NCBI GenBank assembly: GCA_028281495.1 | Contig: JANQJU010000065.1 | Coordinates: forward strand, 44,620 to 108,619 | Reading direction: 5' to 3' | Source of the DNA: SAR324 cluster bacterium | GTDB taxonomy: Bacteria > SAR324 > NAC60-12 | DNA: 64,000 nt | Shown: positions 17,282 through 26,193 of the stretch, piece by piece | Numbering within the stretch: the stretch's first letter is position 1 | Layout: every line of letters begins with the position of its first letter | Program-made: the position numbers and the translations under genes | Notes under the pieces: model-generated | The model's database searches: none | The model's input: the letters and a program-made list of their open reading frames with translations, nothing else | Told to the model about the DNA's origin: nothing

Positions 17282-18478
17282 TTGCCACAAAGAAATACAA
17301 AAATGGAGTCTGATGAACTGTTTCTTGAAGACGATTTAGAACCGGTCTACAAGCAGTATTTTGCCGATATTGTTGAAAATGATCGTACTCGTTTAAATCC
17401 ATCTGGCTGGGTTCAATCCTACACAGAAGTAATCAACTATTTACCCGAATTTAGTATTAATTGGGAAAGGGCAGCGCGATATTGCGTGGATGATGCCAAA
17501 GAACTCCAAGTGGCTAAAGAGGAGATCAACTATGTGCTCTCCCTGTGGTCTGATCATAGTCTCAGTTACGATGAGATCACGTATTCTCATTCCGGTGGAT
17601 TAGCGATACTAACCGTGCTGGTCACGCTCATGGGTCAAGGAGTGCATACAATGCTTTTTGAAACCCCGAATTATTTCGCTGGAATCGCTCAAGCTAACGA
17701 ACTGAAACAAAAGGTAAAACTGATTCCTACCTACAAAGCAACCGACTTCAAGCTAGAGATCTCGAAATCCATGATTCGTGAGCATTCCCCTTGTGCCGTT
17801 TGGATTTGCCAACCCAAAATGAGTCTTGGATATGATCACGATGTAAAATTCGTGGAAAATCTGCTCGATTCCCTGGGACCGCAAGACTATTTGATCATCG
17901 ATGAAGTCAATGAACAACGATTTCCTATTTCCCTCTCCGCCATTAAAAACGATCATCCGAATTTGATCCGCATTCGAAGCTTCTTCAAAAGCATGGGTTT
18001 GAATGGTTTGAAATTATCCTACATTGTCCATGATCCCCGTTTGCGAGAGGAGATCATGCTCGCCCAAGTCCGATATGGCGGTAGCTTGAACGTCACAAGT
18101 CTGGAAGTGGCTCGATGTCTAGCAGACGCTGATCGCTTAAAAAAGCTGTTGATGGTGGCGAATCGCCAGGTCGTCCGCCTTCGTAAAAAAGCAGAAGAAA
18201 AAGTAATCAATACTCCATTGGAAGTGAGCAAACTCGTGAATGGCAACATAGGATCGTTACACCTAAATATGGAGTCACTACCGGGTGGTTCAGAAGCTCA
18301 ACATCCGAAGTTATTGCAGTATTGCCAACAAACCCAAATGCCCGTTTTCTTGGGTCGCAATATGGCCTTCGCCCGAGATCCAAAATGGGAGATGATACGA
18401 ATGAACTATTTCATGCAGGAAAGCGACATCTTGGGGGGAATTGACAACATCTTGGAATATTACAAGATAGCCCAATAA
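17282..18478 (+). CDS. Fold-type I PLP-dependent aminotransferase (class I/II)
   Basis: 398 residues. The start is TTG 17282: GGGAGG ends five bases upstream, while the first in-frame ATG (17303) is too far from it. PLP-site residues fit class I/II aminotransferases: D207 in YLIIDEVNEQ, K236 in IRSFFKSMGLNGLKLSY and R373 in MIRMNYF for the substrate carboxylate. SHSGGLAILTVL near 102-113 binds the cofactor phosphate. The substrate is not evident; relatives act on histidinol phosphate, aromatic or aliphatic amino acids. It is convergent with the ABC exporter genes, with only one base between stops, and divergent from the PotD-like gene. Confidence 0.85.
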   Translation: MPQRNTKMESDELFLEDDLEPVYKQYFADIVENDRTRLNPSGWVQSYTEVINYLPEFSINWERAARYCVDDAKELQVAKEEINYVLSLWSDHSLSYDEITYSHSGGLAILTVLVTLMGQGVHTMLFETPNYFAGIAQANELKQKVKLIPTYKATDFKLEISKSMIREHSPCAVWICQPKMSLGYDHDVKFVENLLDSLGPQDYLIIDEVNEQRFPISLSAIKNDHPNLIRIRSFFKSMGLNGLKLSYIVHDPRLREEIMLAQVRYGGSLNVTSLEVARCLADADRLKKLLMVANRQVVRLRKKAEEKVINTPLEVSKLVNGNIGSLHLNMESLPGGSEAQHPKLLQYCQQTQMPVFLGRNMAFARDPKWEMIRMNYFMQESDILGGIDNILEYYKIAQ

Positions 18479-18479
18479 T

Positions 18480-20120
18480 TTATTGCAGGGACGGCGGAAG
18501 CCCTTTGCCGTCAAATACAACTTGGCCCAATTCGATCTTCACCACACGATCGGCCAGATGGAAATAGCGATCATCATGCGTAACCGCTATCACTGTTTTT
18601 CCATTTTGGCGACACTCTGGCAGCAGTTCTTGGTAGAAGAATTCACGGAATTCAGGATCTTGATCGGCAGCCCATTCATCAAACACATAAATAGGACATT
18701 CTTCCAATAAAGCCATGACCAAGGCTACCCGTTTACGCTGTCCCGTGGACAGTTTCACATTGGTCAACTTTCCTTCAACAAACTGAGTACTATCCTTGAC
18801 TTGCATCCTTTCCAGCCATCGATTCACCTCAGCGTCCTGAGGATGACTACTTCCGAAAAATTGATCGAATAAATGGAAATCCGCAAATATTGTAGAAAAC
18901 AAACGGCTATGCTGCTCAGGAATGAACGGTTCCCCATTGAGTAAAATCTCACCCGAATGGGAAGGGTAGAGTCCGGTGAGCACCTTGAGAAGTGTGGATT
19001 TTCCACTCCCATTCCCCCCCACAATGAATACAATTTCTCCAGCCCGGATTTGGGTTGAGATTGGACCTATATGAAAGCAGGGCATTCCCTGCGAATCGGT
19101 GTAGGTGAACTGGAGTTCTCGACATTCGAGGCTCGCAAATCGGAAAGAGTCTTCCAATTGCCCCTCTTCCGTATTCTTTTGGGATTGCGACTCTGCTTGA
19201 TTGACTTCTTGTTGTATGGCTTGAAGGCGATTGATGGCAGTTTTTGCCAACAATATCTTTGGAGCGGTGTGAAACATCCAAGGCAAATTTGAAAATAAGA
19301 TGATGAGCATCACCTGAACAGAATTTTCATGACCATCGGAAGACAGTAGAGGAAAGATAAATACTAAAATGCCCGCGATTAAAAGAGGAAGAAGCAAAGA
19401 AAACAGGTAGTTCAACACATAGTGCCAACTCGTACTATTTTTGGTTGAGAGGAGTGTATGAACGTTTTTCTTGATTTCTTGATCAAAAAATTCACGGTTT
19501 TTTTCATGATGCAGCTTGAGTTCCTTAAAGCCAAAAATAAGGTGACGTAACGATGACATTAACGCCAACTCTTGAACCTGCACCTTATCCATTTGCTGAT
19601 GTACCGTACGAGCGCTAGACAAGTAGATGAAACCAATCAACGCTGACGTCCCCAAAAAGACCAAAAACATGACCGGCGACAACCAAGCTAAATAAACCAT
19701 CAGAAACAGCCCCATCATACCAATTAAGATCGATTCCGCTAAAAAACCAATACTCATAGTGAGCGTTTGAACTTCTGTAGTTAGAATATTGAGTATGCGT
19801 TCTTGGTCCATTTTTTCATAAACCACAAAATCTAACTGTTGAAATTTAGTGATTAATTGGTGACAGAAGTGATAAGCGAATTCTTCTCCAAAAACCGCAA
19901 CTCGGCGCAGAAATCGACGAGTTAGTAGAACCACGGCAATGGTCGCGATTAGCATGAGCACAATCTCATTCCAAAGTTGCTTCCCTTGAATCACCCGGTC
20001 GACGGAGTTCGCGAGAACCCCCATGTAAATGGTATCCATAAGGCTTGTAATAACGCAGAGCTGCAACAACGCCTTCAATTCAAGAAAGTTCCCCTGAAAT
20101 AACCAACGAATCCAGCTCAT
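18480..20120 (-). CDS. Cyclic-peptide-export-type ABC half transporter (SyrD/PvdE-like), second copy
   Basis: 546 residues: an N-terminal domain of about six membrane helices (1-300) and an ATPase domain (325-546). ATPase motifs: GGNGSGKSTLL (Walker A), ADFHLFDQFF, LSTGQRKRVAL (signature), IYVFDEWAADQDPEFR (Walker B) and VIAVTHDDRYF (switch His). The DEWAADQDPEFR and LSTGQRKR forms are characteristic of the SyrD/PvdE/YojI exporters of cyclic or modified peptides. Its start overlaps the stop of the paralogous upstream gene by 4 bp, so the two half transporters probably heterodimerise. No NRPS or precursor peptide gene is adjacent, so the cargo is unknown. Confidence 0.88.
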   Translation of the reverse strand: MSWIRWLFQGNFLELKALLQLCVITSLMDTIYMGVLANSVDRVIQGKQLWNEIVLMLIATIAVVLLTRRFLRRVAVFGEEFAYHFCHQLITKFQQLDFVVYEKMDQERILNILTTEVQTLTMSIGFLAESILIGMMGLFLMVYLAWLSPVMFLVFLGTSALIGFIYLSSARTVHQQMDKVQVQELALMSSLRHLIFGFKELKLHHEKNREFFDQEIKKNVHTLLSTKNSTSWHYVLNYLFSLLLPLLIAGILVFIFPLLSSDGHENSVQVMLIILFSNLPWMFHTAPKILLAKTAINRLQAIQQEVNQAESQSQKNTEEGQLEDSFRFASLECRELQFTYTDSQGMPCFHIGPISTQIRAGEIVFIVGGNGSGKSTLLKVLTGLYPSHSGEILLNGEPFIPEQHSRLFSTIFADFHLFDQFFGSSHPQDAEVNRWLERMQVKDSTQFVEGKLTNVKLSTGQRKRVALVMALLEECPIYVFDEWAADQDPEFREFFYQELLPECRQNGKTVIAVTHDDRYFHLADRVVKIELGQVVFDGKGLPPSLQ

Positions 20121-21865
20121 ACCATTGCCTTCACTGTTTCTATCGAAATCACTTTACCGTATTCCATTTGCACCAATCGATTGGGGACCTGAAAGTATCG
20201 GTCGTCGTGGGTCACACAAATCACTGTTTTTCCAAGGGTCTGAAGTTCAGGAAGCAAAGTTTGGTAGAAAAATTGTCGAAATTCAGGATCTTGATCCGCA
20301 GCCCACTCATCAAACACAAAGATGGATCTATCTTCTAAAGAGGCGGCAACCAAAGCCAATCGTTTGCGTTGTCCTGTTGAAAGGTTTTTGTAAGTGAAAG
20401 CTTTTTCGTGGATCCGAGTTTTGTGCGAAAGCCGGAGGGTCTCCAACAAAATATTGGCACGTTCTTCGGAAATCGTGCCGAGACCATACAACCGGTCAAA
20501 CAGATGAAAGTCCGTGAATACGGTGGAAAACAAACCGCGATACTGTTCTTTTGGGATGGGACGACCATTGAGCAAAATGCGACCGGAAAAAGGAGCGTAT
20601 AATCCAGTGAGGAGCTTCAACAGCGTGGATTTGCCGCTTCCATTCCCACCGGCGACGAATAGAATTTCCCCTTGATGAACATCGAGATCCAAAGGGCCTA
20701 AAGCAAAACAGGGTTTTCCGTCTGTGTCGGTATATTGAAAGGAGACTGAATCCAAACGGAGCTTGCTCCACGTCAGAGATGAGACTTGTTTGGTCAGGTT
20801 GGTGTCAATCGATTCTTTTAAATTGGCTTCCAAAGCCTCCAATCGTTGAACCGCTTGGCTTGCTGGTAGCAAAGCACGTGTTTTCCACTCAATGATGCCA
20901 AATGATTGATATAATACGTAAATGATGGCCAAGGACGTGATCAGTTCGGCCGACGAAAGATATTCGGGCAAGATAAACAGCAGTAAGGCAAAGACCAGAT
21001 AATACGGTAGGTGACTCAACGCCATCCAATTCGCGGAAATGTAGATGTTTTGGATTTCTAATTTTCTCCAATTTTCCAAGTTCCGAAATACTTCCCGGTT
21101 TACAAAAGTAGATTGTTTTTGAGGGTCGAGATTGAGTTCTTTCGCTCCATGAAACAGTTCCTGTAAACGGTCGAAGAAATGTTTCTTTTGCGAATCGGCT
21201 TGCTCGGATTTAGCATCGGCATCAGCGATTTTTAGATACGCTGACATCACGAAACTGCTCCATAAGAACAGTATTCCCACAATGCCCATCACCGAAGGGG
21301 ACTCCCACATTAAATAGAGAAAGGCGAACAGCAAAATTGTGCAATGGAGGAACAGATCAATGAGGAGCTGGGAGACTCGGTCTAACGTCTGGAGATCCAG
21401 TGTTACAGAGGAAAGGAGTTCGGAGGTTCCGCGGCTTTCTATGACGCGATATTCCACCTTACGGAGACAATCGCACAGATCGATTCGAAGCTTTGAAATC
21501 TTTTGTTCAATCAGATCGGCCGATCTTTTGAGAGCTGTGATGTTGCACAAAAAGTAAACTGCTAGGCCACACAGAAACAGAGCCAAATTCCAATAGTCTG
21601 ATTTCCCATCCCGAACCACAGCTTCCGCACTCTCTGTGATCAATACGACTAGAGCGATGTAAGCGGCCCCGGCGGGAACGATTCTTAATAGAATCCCAAA
21701 CCAGGCTAAACGATTGTGTTTGAGCAAAAACTGAAGGAGGGATTTGAAACGGGACAAAACGCTCTTGTGAATGGGGGTGAAAACTGAAGTGACCAATATA
21801 CAATAAAGCCATACTCCGAAAATCAGTCTTTTGGAGGAGTAGCTGGCATGTACAAGCGCTGACAC
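20117..21865 (-). CDS. Cyclic-peptide-export-type ABC half transporter (SyrD/PvdE-like), first copy
   Basis: 582 residues, paralogous to the next gene. About six membrane helices (to residue 340), then the ATPase: GGNGSGKSTLLKLLTG, TDFHLFDRLYG, NLSTGQRKRLAL, SIFVFDEWAADQDPEFR and VICVTHDDRYFQV. The start at GTG 21865 overlaps the preceding cNMP-fold gene by 43 bp and gives an extra N-terminal hydrophobic stretch; a TTG near 21760 would give a start more like other family members. Inference: with the downstream gene it forms one exporter, translationally coupled, possibly for a peptide or siderophore precursor into the periplasm. Confidence 0.87.
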   Translation of the reverse strand: MSALVHASYSSKRLIFGVWLYCILVTSVFTPIHKSVLSRFKSLLQFLLKHNRLAWFGILLRIVPAGAAYIALVVLITESAEAVVRDGKSDYWNLALFLCGLAVYFLCNITALKRSADLIEQKISKLRIDLCDCLRKVEYRVIESRGTSELLSSVTLDLQTLDRVSQLLIDLFLHCTILLFAFLYLMWESPSVMGIVGILFLWSSFVMSAYLKIADADAKSEQADSQKKHFFDRLQELFHGAKELNLDPQKQSTFVNREVFRNLENWRKLEIQNIYISANWMALSHLPYYLVFALLLFILPEYLSSAELITSLAIIYVLYQSFGIIEWKTRALLPASQAVQRLEALEANLKESIDTNLTKQVSSLTWSKLRLDSVSFQYTDTDGKPCFALGPLDLDVHQGEILFVAGGNGSGKSTLLKLLTGLYAPFSGRILLNGRPIPKEQYRGLFSTVFTDFHLFDRLYGLGTISEERANILLETLRLSHKTRIHEKAFTYKNLSTGQRKRLALVAASLEDRSIFVFDEWAADQDPEFRQFFYQTLLPELQTLGKTVICVTHDDRYFQVPNRLVQMEYGKVISIETVKAMV

Positions 21866-22248
21866 AAAGTTTGGATCACATTAAAAGCTGCCTCCACATG
21901 TTCTTCAATAAATTTTCGGAAAGCTTCGTGATTCAATGAAAGCACTTCAGTATCCTCCTGAACCACAAGATGGACTGTGGCTGCATCCGGTACCAACACC
22001 GCATATTCTCCAAAACTTCCTCCACGTTCCAACGTTTCTAACGACTTGCCCTCACGGTGCATGCGCACCTTGCCTCCCACAATAATAAACAAGGTGTCAA
22101 GTCGCTCTCCTTTTTCCACAATCGGTTCCCCTGCCACATAGGAACTCTCTCGAAAACGTGTGGCTAGTTCAGCAAGCAAGGCATCAGGAATTTCTGAAAA
22201 AATCGATACGGCTTTGAGATACCGTACGCGTTCTGCTGTGATTCTCAT
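21823..22248 (-). CDS. Cyclic-nucleotide-binding-fold protein coupled to the ABC exporter pair
   Basis: 141 residues from ATG 22248; a TTG at 22356 would add 36 low-complexity residues. The fold is clear: RVRYLKAVSIFSEIPDALLAEL, YVAGEPIVEKGERLDTLFII, GGKVRMHREGKSLE and RGGSFGEYAVLVPDAATVHL. The Gly-Glu of the phosphate cassette is kept, but the Arg expected a few residues later is absent (PDAATVHL). cAMP binding is therefore doubtful although more likely than for the paralogue at 9423-9872. It overlaps the ABC gene downstream by 43 bp, suggesting it senses a ligand for, or gates, the exporter. That link is inference from coupling. Confidence 0.83.
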   Translation of the reverse strand: MRITAERVRYLKAVSIFSEIPDALLAELATRFRESSYVAGEPIVEKGERLDTLFIIVGGKVRMHREGKSLETLERGGSFGEYAVLVPDAATVHLVVQEDTEVLSLNHEAFRKFIEEHVEAAFNVIQTLCQRLYMPATPPKD

Positions 22249-22369
22249 GGTCGTTTTGTCATTTGAAGTTGAGGAGGGAGCATTCTGTTTAAAAAGCGAA
22301 CCCAAACAACTAGGCTCAAGCGGGCAGATTGTAGAGAGTCCACTCTCCGTTTTCAAGAAGTGAATCGAT

Positions 22370-22405
22370 AATTAGAAAAAGAAAGGGAATTAGAAAAAGA
22401 GAGGG
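22370..22405 (-). repeat. 18-bp tandem duplication of a gene end including the stop codon
   Basis: Two 18-bp units (22370-22387 and 22388-22405) differ at one base. On the minus strand the gene ends FPLFF-stop and the second copy repeats FPFFF-stop immediately downstream. The duplication therefore copies the terminal codons and stop of the barrel-like gene. Confidence 0.8.
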
Positions 22406-22974
22406 AAACGAACGCTGATGCCATAGTGATTCAAAGGTTGGCCTTCAAAGATGTCTCTTTCTTCACCATCCACCAATTGGCGAGTGAATTCGAGCTCCTC
22501 GTAATAAAGCCCCCAGTCGCCAAAATCCGTAGGATAACCTGCCTCGACACGAAACCCCGTTGGCTTCCTCAATTCAATTCGGGAACCTTGTTCGTTTTCG
22601 TTGAAGAACTGGTATTGCCCGTCCAGTTTATATTCGATCAGAATACGCAGCATCGCATTCAGTCCAATGGTCGGTGAATAATAACTCAGGTAAGTTCCCC
22701 GGAAATTATCTTTCTCTTCATCGGCCTCTGAAAGCTGATCCACGATCCGAGTCTCGATGGTATTACCAATGGTGAGAATATCAAACAACTCGATGCCAAT
22801 GAGCAAATTACTCCCATAGTGTCCGAGTGTCGCTGTGTTGCCACCGGAATCTGTTGTTGTCCCCATTCCAACAAATAGGCCCCATCGAATATCGAGTGAC
22901 TGGGCGCAAAGCGACTGAGTGATTCCGAGACTGAAAAGCAATCCCCACAAAAGCAATAGAAGTTTATTTTTCAC
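22390..22974 (-). CDS. Probable outer-membrane beta-barrel protein
   Basis: 194 residues. A signal peptide (MKNKLLLLLWGLLFSLGI..., cleavage near LCAQ) precedes a chain of alternating polar and hydrophobic strands rich in Tyr, Gly and Leu (YGSNLLIGIELFDILTIG, RGTYLSYYSPTIGLN). It ends in aromatic FPLFF, as do Bam-inserted barrels. About eight strands would fit an OmpA-size barrel. It overlaps the upstream secreted protein gene by 11 bp, so the two are probably cotranslated. No specific family is recognised; it might anchor or export the upstream product. Confidence 0.65.
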   Translation of the reverse strand: MKNKLLLLLWGLLFSLGITQSLCAQSLDIRWGLFVGMGTTTDSGGNTATLGHYGSNLLIGIELFDILTIGNTIETRIVDQLSEADEEKDNFRGTYLSYYSPTIGLNAMLRILIEYKLDGQYQFFNENEQGSRIELRKPTGFRVEAGYPTDFGDWGLYYEELEFTRQLVDGEERDIFEGQPLNHYGISVRFPLFF

Positions 22975-24847
22975 AGCCCGACCACCAGCAAGGGTTATCC
23001 ATAATAAATTGATTCACGGCTCCTGCTTTTGGATAATCGCTGCATTGGGCTGATTCATGCGGCAACGTGCCAAATGTTTGATTTCCTTTATGCGGAAACA
23101 TATGAACAAAGTTATGGATCAATTTTCCACCCGAGTCTCTCCAGTGGCCGTATAGCTCCAAATAGTAGTTGCCCAAACGAGAATCGGCGACAACGTTACG
23201 AAACAACTCTCCAATTTTTTCATTGGTTTCGGTATCTGCGGACCAAAAATGACTGCCCGATTCATAGCCAAGCAGGTCTACTCCATAGCGGTTGGCTATA
23301 GCGATATTGTCAGTGACAAATTGTTTGGCAGCCTCTAATGCTCCATTTGGAGCATCCGGGTCGTTCAAAAGACCGTCTTCAATTTCTTTCATCACGGTTT
23401 CAACCGTCCAATTTTCCACTTCCGATTCATGCTCAGCAAACAGGATATAAATGCCAATGTATACCCCAGTAGCAATGGCATCCACGTTGTTTCGGACATC
23501 TCCAAATTCCAACATGGCAGGGGCCACATCATTGAACCCAGCCCAACTTGAGAGCAATCGGGTTAGTCTTCCCGAGTCAGAACCATACTCGTTGGTCCAC
23601 AACCGAAATACTTCGGCAGCACGGCTGGCATAGGCTAGACTTTTACGAATGTAGTCGGGATTGCCGCCCCCAATGCCCTGGGCCTCGGCTTGTTCAAGAA
23701 AATAAGCCGACTGAGGGAAGTTCACCGTGTCAGGGTTCCACGGTTCATTGGAGTATTCTAGGTAGACTTGAAGGTTGGATAAGAGGTGGTTGTGATAAAA
23801 CTGAGCCAAATTGGAAACGTAATCGTCAGTGGCTCGATGTGGAATGTTCATCCATGGATCTGCGTTTAACAAATTGGACATATACACCGTGATTTCCGGT
23901 GGGGGTCCGTCAATTCCGGCCCAACTGAAATGTTCTTTTTGAGTCCGTGATGCCCAATCTGTCACGGTGGTTCCCTGCATGTGCATCATCTCTTGATAGC
24001 GCAAGGAACGGAATTTCCGAAGGTCCCGCATGGATTTCGGATGGAACAACACTTTTGGATTTTGAATTTCAGTGAATTCGTCTGAATAACGATTCCAATA
24101 GATCTCGTCAAAATCGATGCAGGAGTTGCCTTGAGAACAGGTTCCCACTCCGCCTCGTGAACTTTCGCAATATTCAAAACGATTTAAATTGGCTGTAGAA
24201 CTTCCACACATGCCTCCCGGCATAATCACACTGATATTGTTCAGATAATTGTCGCGGCTATAAGTCGATTCATCGCCTGGAATGATGGAGAACACGATGC
24301 CTTCGGCAGACGTGGAATCGACATCAAATAAACCTCGTCGACTGGAACAATCTGAAATGGGACCACCATTTTCGCAACGAATGTTTGTTGCATCTCCATC
24401 CACTCCCAGAACTCCCCCGCTGCCTTCCCAATGAACGACATAAGTCCCTGTAGGATATTGGCCATCTATGTCAACGAACATCTGAGTGGTTGGACGGGTG
24501 TCTCCCTCAACCCCGGTTGGCCATCCGTTGCCATCAAAAGACGTGATGGTGCCGCCCTCCCATCCCAATGTCGGCGAGTCAGCGACCCAATTGGGATTGG
24601 CTTTGATGAAGGCATCGATCACACGCCAATTGGATTCCCGGAAGTAGTCCAACCACATCAAATTGACTCCCAATGGAGACTGGGAATTGCTCGTGATTTC
24701 GGTGCATCTGAAAGTCGTCTCGTCAGGCCCCACCGTGGGCAATACGGGAGATTCCCCGTCTTCAGTCCCACAGTTAGACTGGAAGATTGCCAGAACGAAC
24801 GTCACCACGACGAGGATCCGCGAATTCTTTCTTGTTAGCCTTTTCAT
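22964..24847 (-). CDS. Large secreted glycosidase-like protein (cellulose-binding-protein-like)
   Basis: 627 residues from ATG 24847 (preceded by GGGGCTTGT). The signal peptide ends at FQSNCGTEDG; the -1 residue is Asn, so lipidation of that Cys is uncertain. The chain resembles secreted cellulose-binding-type proteins with a TIM-barrel glycosidase layout: GVNLMWLDYF at the start, VQVYLEYSNEPWN-like block (LEYSNEPWNP near residue 380) with a candidate catalytic Glu, and LLGYESGSHFW near 540 as a second Glu. Paired cysteines (CGSSTANLNRFEYC, CSQGNSC) suggest disulphides. The likely role is binding or hydrolysis of polysaccharide outside the cell. The assignment is tentative. The 3' end overlaps the barrel-like gene. 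Confidence 0.65.
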   Translation of the reverse strand: MKRLTRKNSRILVVVTFVLAIFQSNCGTEDGESPVLPTVGPDETTFRCTEITSNSQSPLGVNLMWLDYFRESNWRVIDAFIKANPNWVADSPTLGWEGGTITSFDGNGWPTGVEGDTRPTTQMFVDIDGQYPTGTYVVHWEGSGGVLGVDGDATNIRCENGGPISDCSSRRGLFDVDSTSAEGIVFSIIPGDESTYSRDNYLNNISVIMPGGMCGSSTANLNRFEYCESSRGGVGTCSQGNSCIDFDEIYWNRYSDEFTEIQNPKVLFHPKSMRDLRKFRSLRYQEMMHMQGTTVTDWASRTQKEHFSWAGIDGPPPEITVYMSNLLNADPWMNIPHRATDDYVSNLAQFYHNHLLSNLQVYLEYSNEPWNPDTVNFPQSAYFLEQAEAQGIGGGNPDYIRKSLAYASRAAEVFRLWTNEYGSDSGRLTRLLSSWAGFNDVAPAMLEFGDVRNNVDAIATGVYIGIYILFAEHESEVENWTVETVMKEIEDGLLNDPDAPNGALEAAKQFVTDNIAIANRYGVDLLGYESGSHFWSADTETNEKIGELFRNVVADSRLGNYYLELYGHWRDSGGKLIHNFVHMFPHKGNQTFGTLPHESAQCSDYPKAGAVNQFIMDNPCWWSGCEK

Positions 24848-24948
24848 ACAAGCCCCGTTGACAAGGTGAAGGATCATTACAACTTGCCCTAATTTTAACG
24901 GAGGCTTGGGAAATCGCTTTAGAAAATCCGCTGATTTTGCGCTTTTGC

Positions 24949-24965
24949 GTACTAAAATTTAGTAC
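24949..24965. promoter_or_regulatory. Perfect 17-bp palindrome, candidate operator
   Basis: The sequence GTACTAAAATTTAGTAC has perfect 8-bp arms around one central base. It lies about 100 bp upstream of the start of the glycosidase-like gene (minus strand). Dyads of this size are typical dimeric-repressor sites; no regulator gene is adjacent. Confidence 0.45.
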
Positions 24966-24994
24966 ACCTTGTCATCCGGCAATGCCGACTACTT

Positions 24995-25063
24995 CATTCT
25001 TGACAGGGAAAGAAGAACATTCTTGATAGGGAAAGAGGAGCAATCTTGATAGGGAGAGGAGGA
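24995..25063. repeat. Three 23-bp intergenic tandem repeats
   Basis: Units at 24995, 25018 and 25041 share the core TTCTTGA(C/T)AGGGA followed by a purine-rich tail. They lie in the 325-bp gap between the glycosidase-like gene and the SBP_bac_3 gene. Each contains CTTGA(C/T)A, but no clear -10 element accompanies it. The rest of the gap (24848-25172) holds the palindrome at 24949 and no gene. Confidence 0.8.
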
Positions 25064-25172
25064 AGCCAATCGGATTACATAGAATCCGACTGAATCTTCT
25101 CGCCACAACAAAGGGAAGGTTTAAACTCTGTGGGGAATTTATCGAAGAGGGTACAAGTAAGGTTTGTATGAA

Positions 25173-25958
25173 TCAATAATCGACAAAGGTGATAATCCCA
25201 TTTTTTCCAGTGATCGGAATGTTCAGACTCTCTGCCCATTTTGCAGCAATTCTAGCTATCGTTCCATCGGCCTTGAGTTGTGCAAAGGTGCGCTGCCACT
25301 GTTGGGCTAATTCAGGTGAGGTTGCTTTTGATATTCCGATATAGGATTCGATTCTCTTTAAAGGAAAGACGACTTTAATATCGTTGAATTCAAAGGCTGT
25401 CTGCTTGACGATAATCGGTCCTTCAAAATCAGACGATGCCCAATAATCCACACGATCTCTCATCAACATTTTCAGGGCTTGAACGTGATCAGAAACTTCC
25501 TGAACATGCTGAAATCCTTGTTCCTTTAAGTAGACTGCGCGCGCATCGTTCAACATGACTCCGGTGATGTGGGGCTTCGCATCTTCGAGAGAACTGAGCG
25601 GGTTGCTTCCGGAATTCTTTGCAAACAGCACCCAACGCTTGCCGACAATAGGTCCCACCCAATAGAACAGGTTTTCACGCTTTGTTGTACGTGCCATCGT
25701 AAAGAGCACAACGTTCGATTCCTTTAATCCCGTGTCATAAGCTCTAGCCCAGGGCATCAAATCGACAGTTCCTTTGGTTTCAGTGCGCTTCATGATTTCC
25801 TTAACAATTTCCGTAGAAAACCCCGTCACGATGCCTTGATCCATGTAATTCATGGGAGGCTCTTCTGTAGTTAAAATTTTCATGTCCTGAGCTAACGCTT
25901 GTCCAATCCAAAGGGACACTATTCCAACCCATAGGATTACTGCTAATTTCTTGGTCAT
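25173..25958 (-). CDS. Periplasmic amino-acid-type solute-binding protein (SBP_bac_3 family)
   Basis: 261 residues with a signal peptide (MTKKLAVILWVGIVSL..., cleavage near ALAQD). The mature protein follows SBP_bac_3: KILTTEEPPMNYMDQG, GFSTEIVKEIMKRTE, VVLFTMARTTKRENLFYWVGP and QLKADGTIARIAAKWAE at the end. Members bind polar amino acids or act as periplasmic sensors; the EEPPMNY opening and small size resemble orphan binding proteins not tied to transport. No permease lies nearby. It is divergent from the superinfection-immunity-domain gene across 235 bp of AT-rich sequence. Confidence 0.86.
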   Translation of the reverse strand: MTKKLAVILWVGIVSLWIGQALAQDMKILTTEEPPMNYMDQGIVTGFSTEIVKEIMKRTETKGTVDLMPWARAYDTGLKESNVVLFTMARTTKRENLFYWVGPIVGKRWVLFAKNSGSNPLSSLEDAKPHITGVMLNDARAVYLKEQGFQHVQEVSDHVQALKMLMRDRVDYWASSDFEGPIIVKQTAFEFNDIKVVFPLKRIESYIGISKATSPELAQQWQRTFAQLKADGTIARIAAKWAESLNIPITGKNGIITFVDY

Positions 25959-26193
25959 AACTCCCCCTCTGAAAAACTTATTTTGTTTGAATCATCTAAG
26001 AAATAGCTTTGTTTCGCACTCTGTATGCCTTTGTTTTCCTCTTCCTCAGTTTATATGCAGGCCAAAAGGTTTTACAAGGGTTAGGTGATATGAAAATTTC
26101 CTCTGAACGAAGATGGACTGGAATTGACAAATTTAGTAAACCCTTTGGAATAGAGATCTGATCAAAGACACAACTTTTTTAAGGAGGATCATT

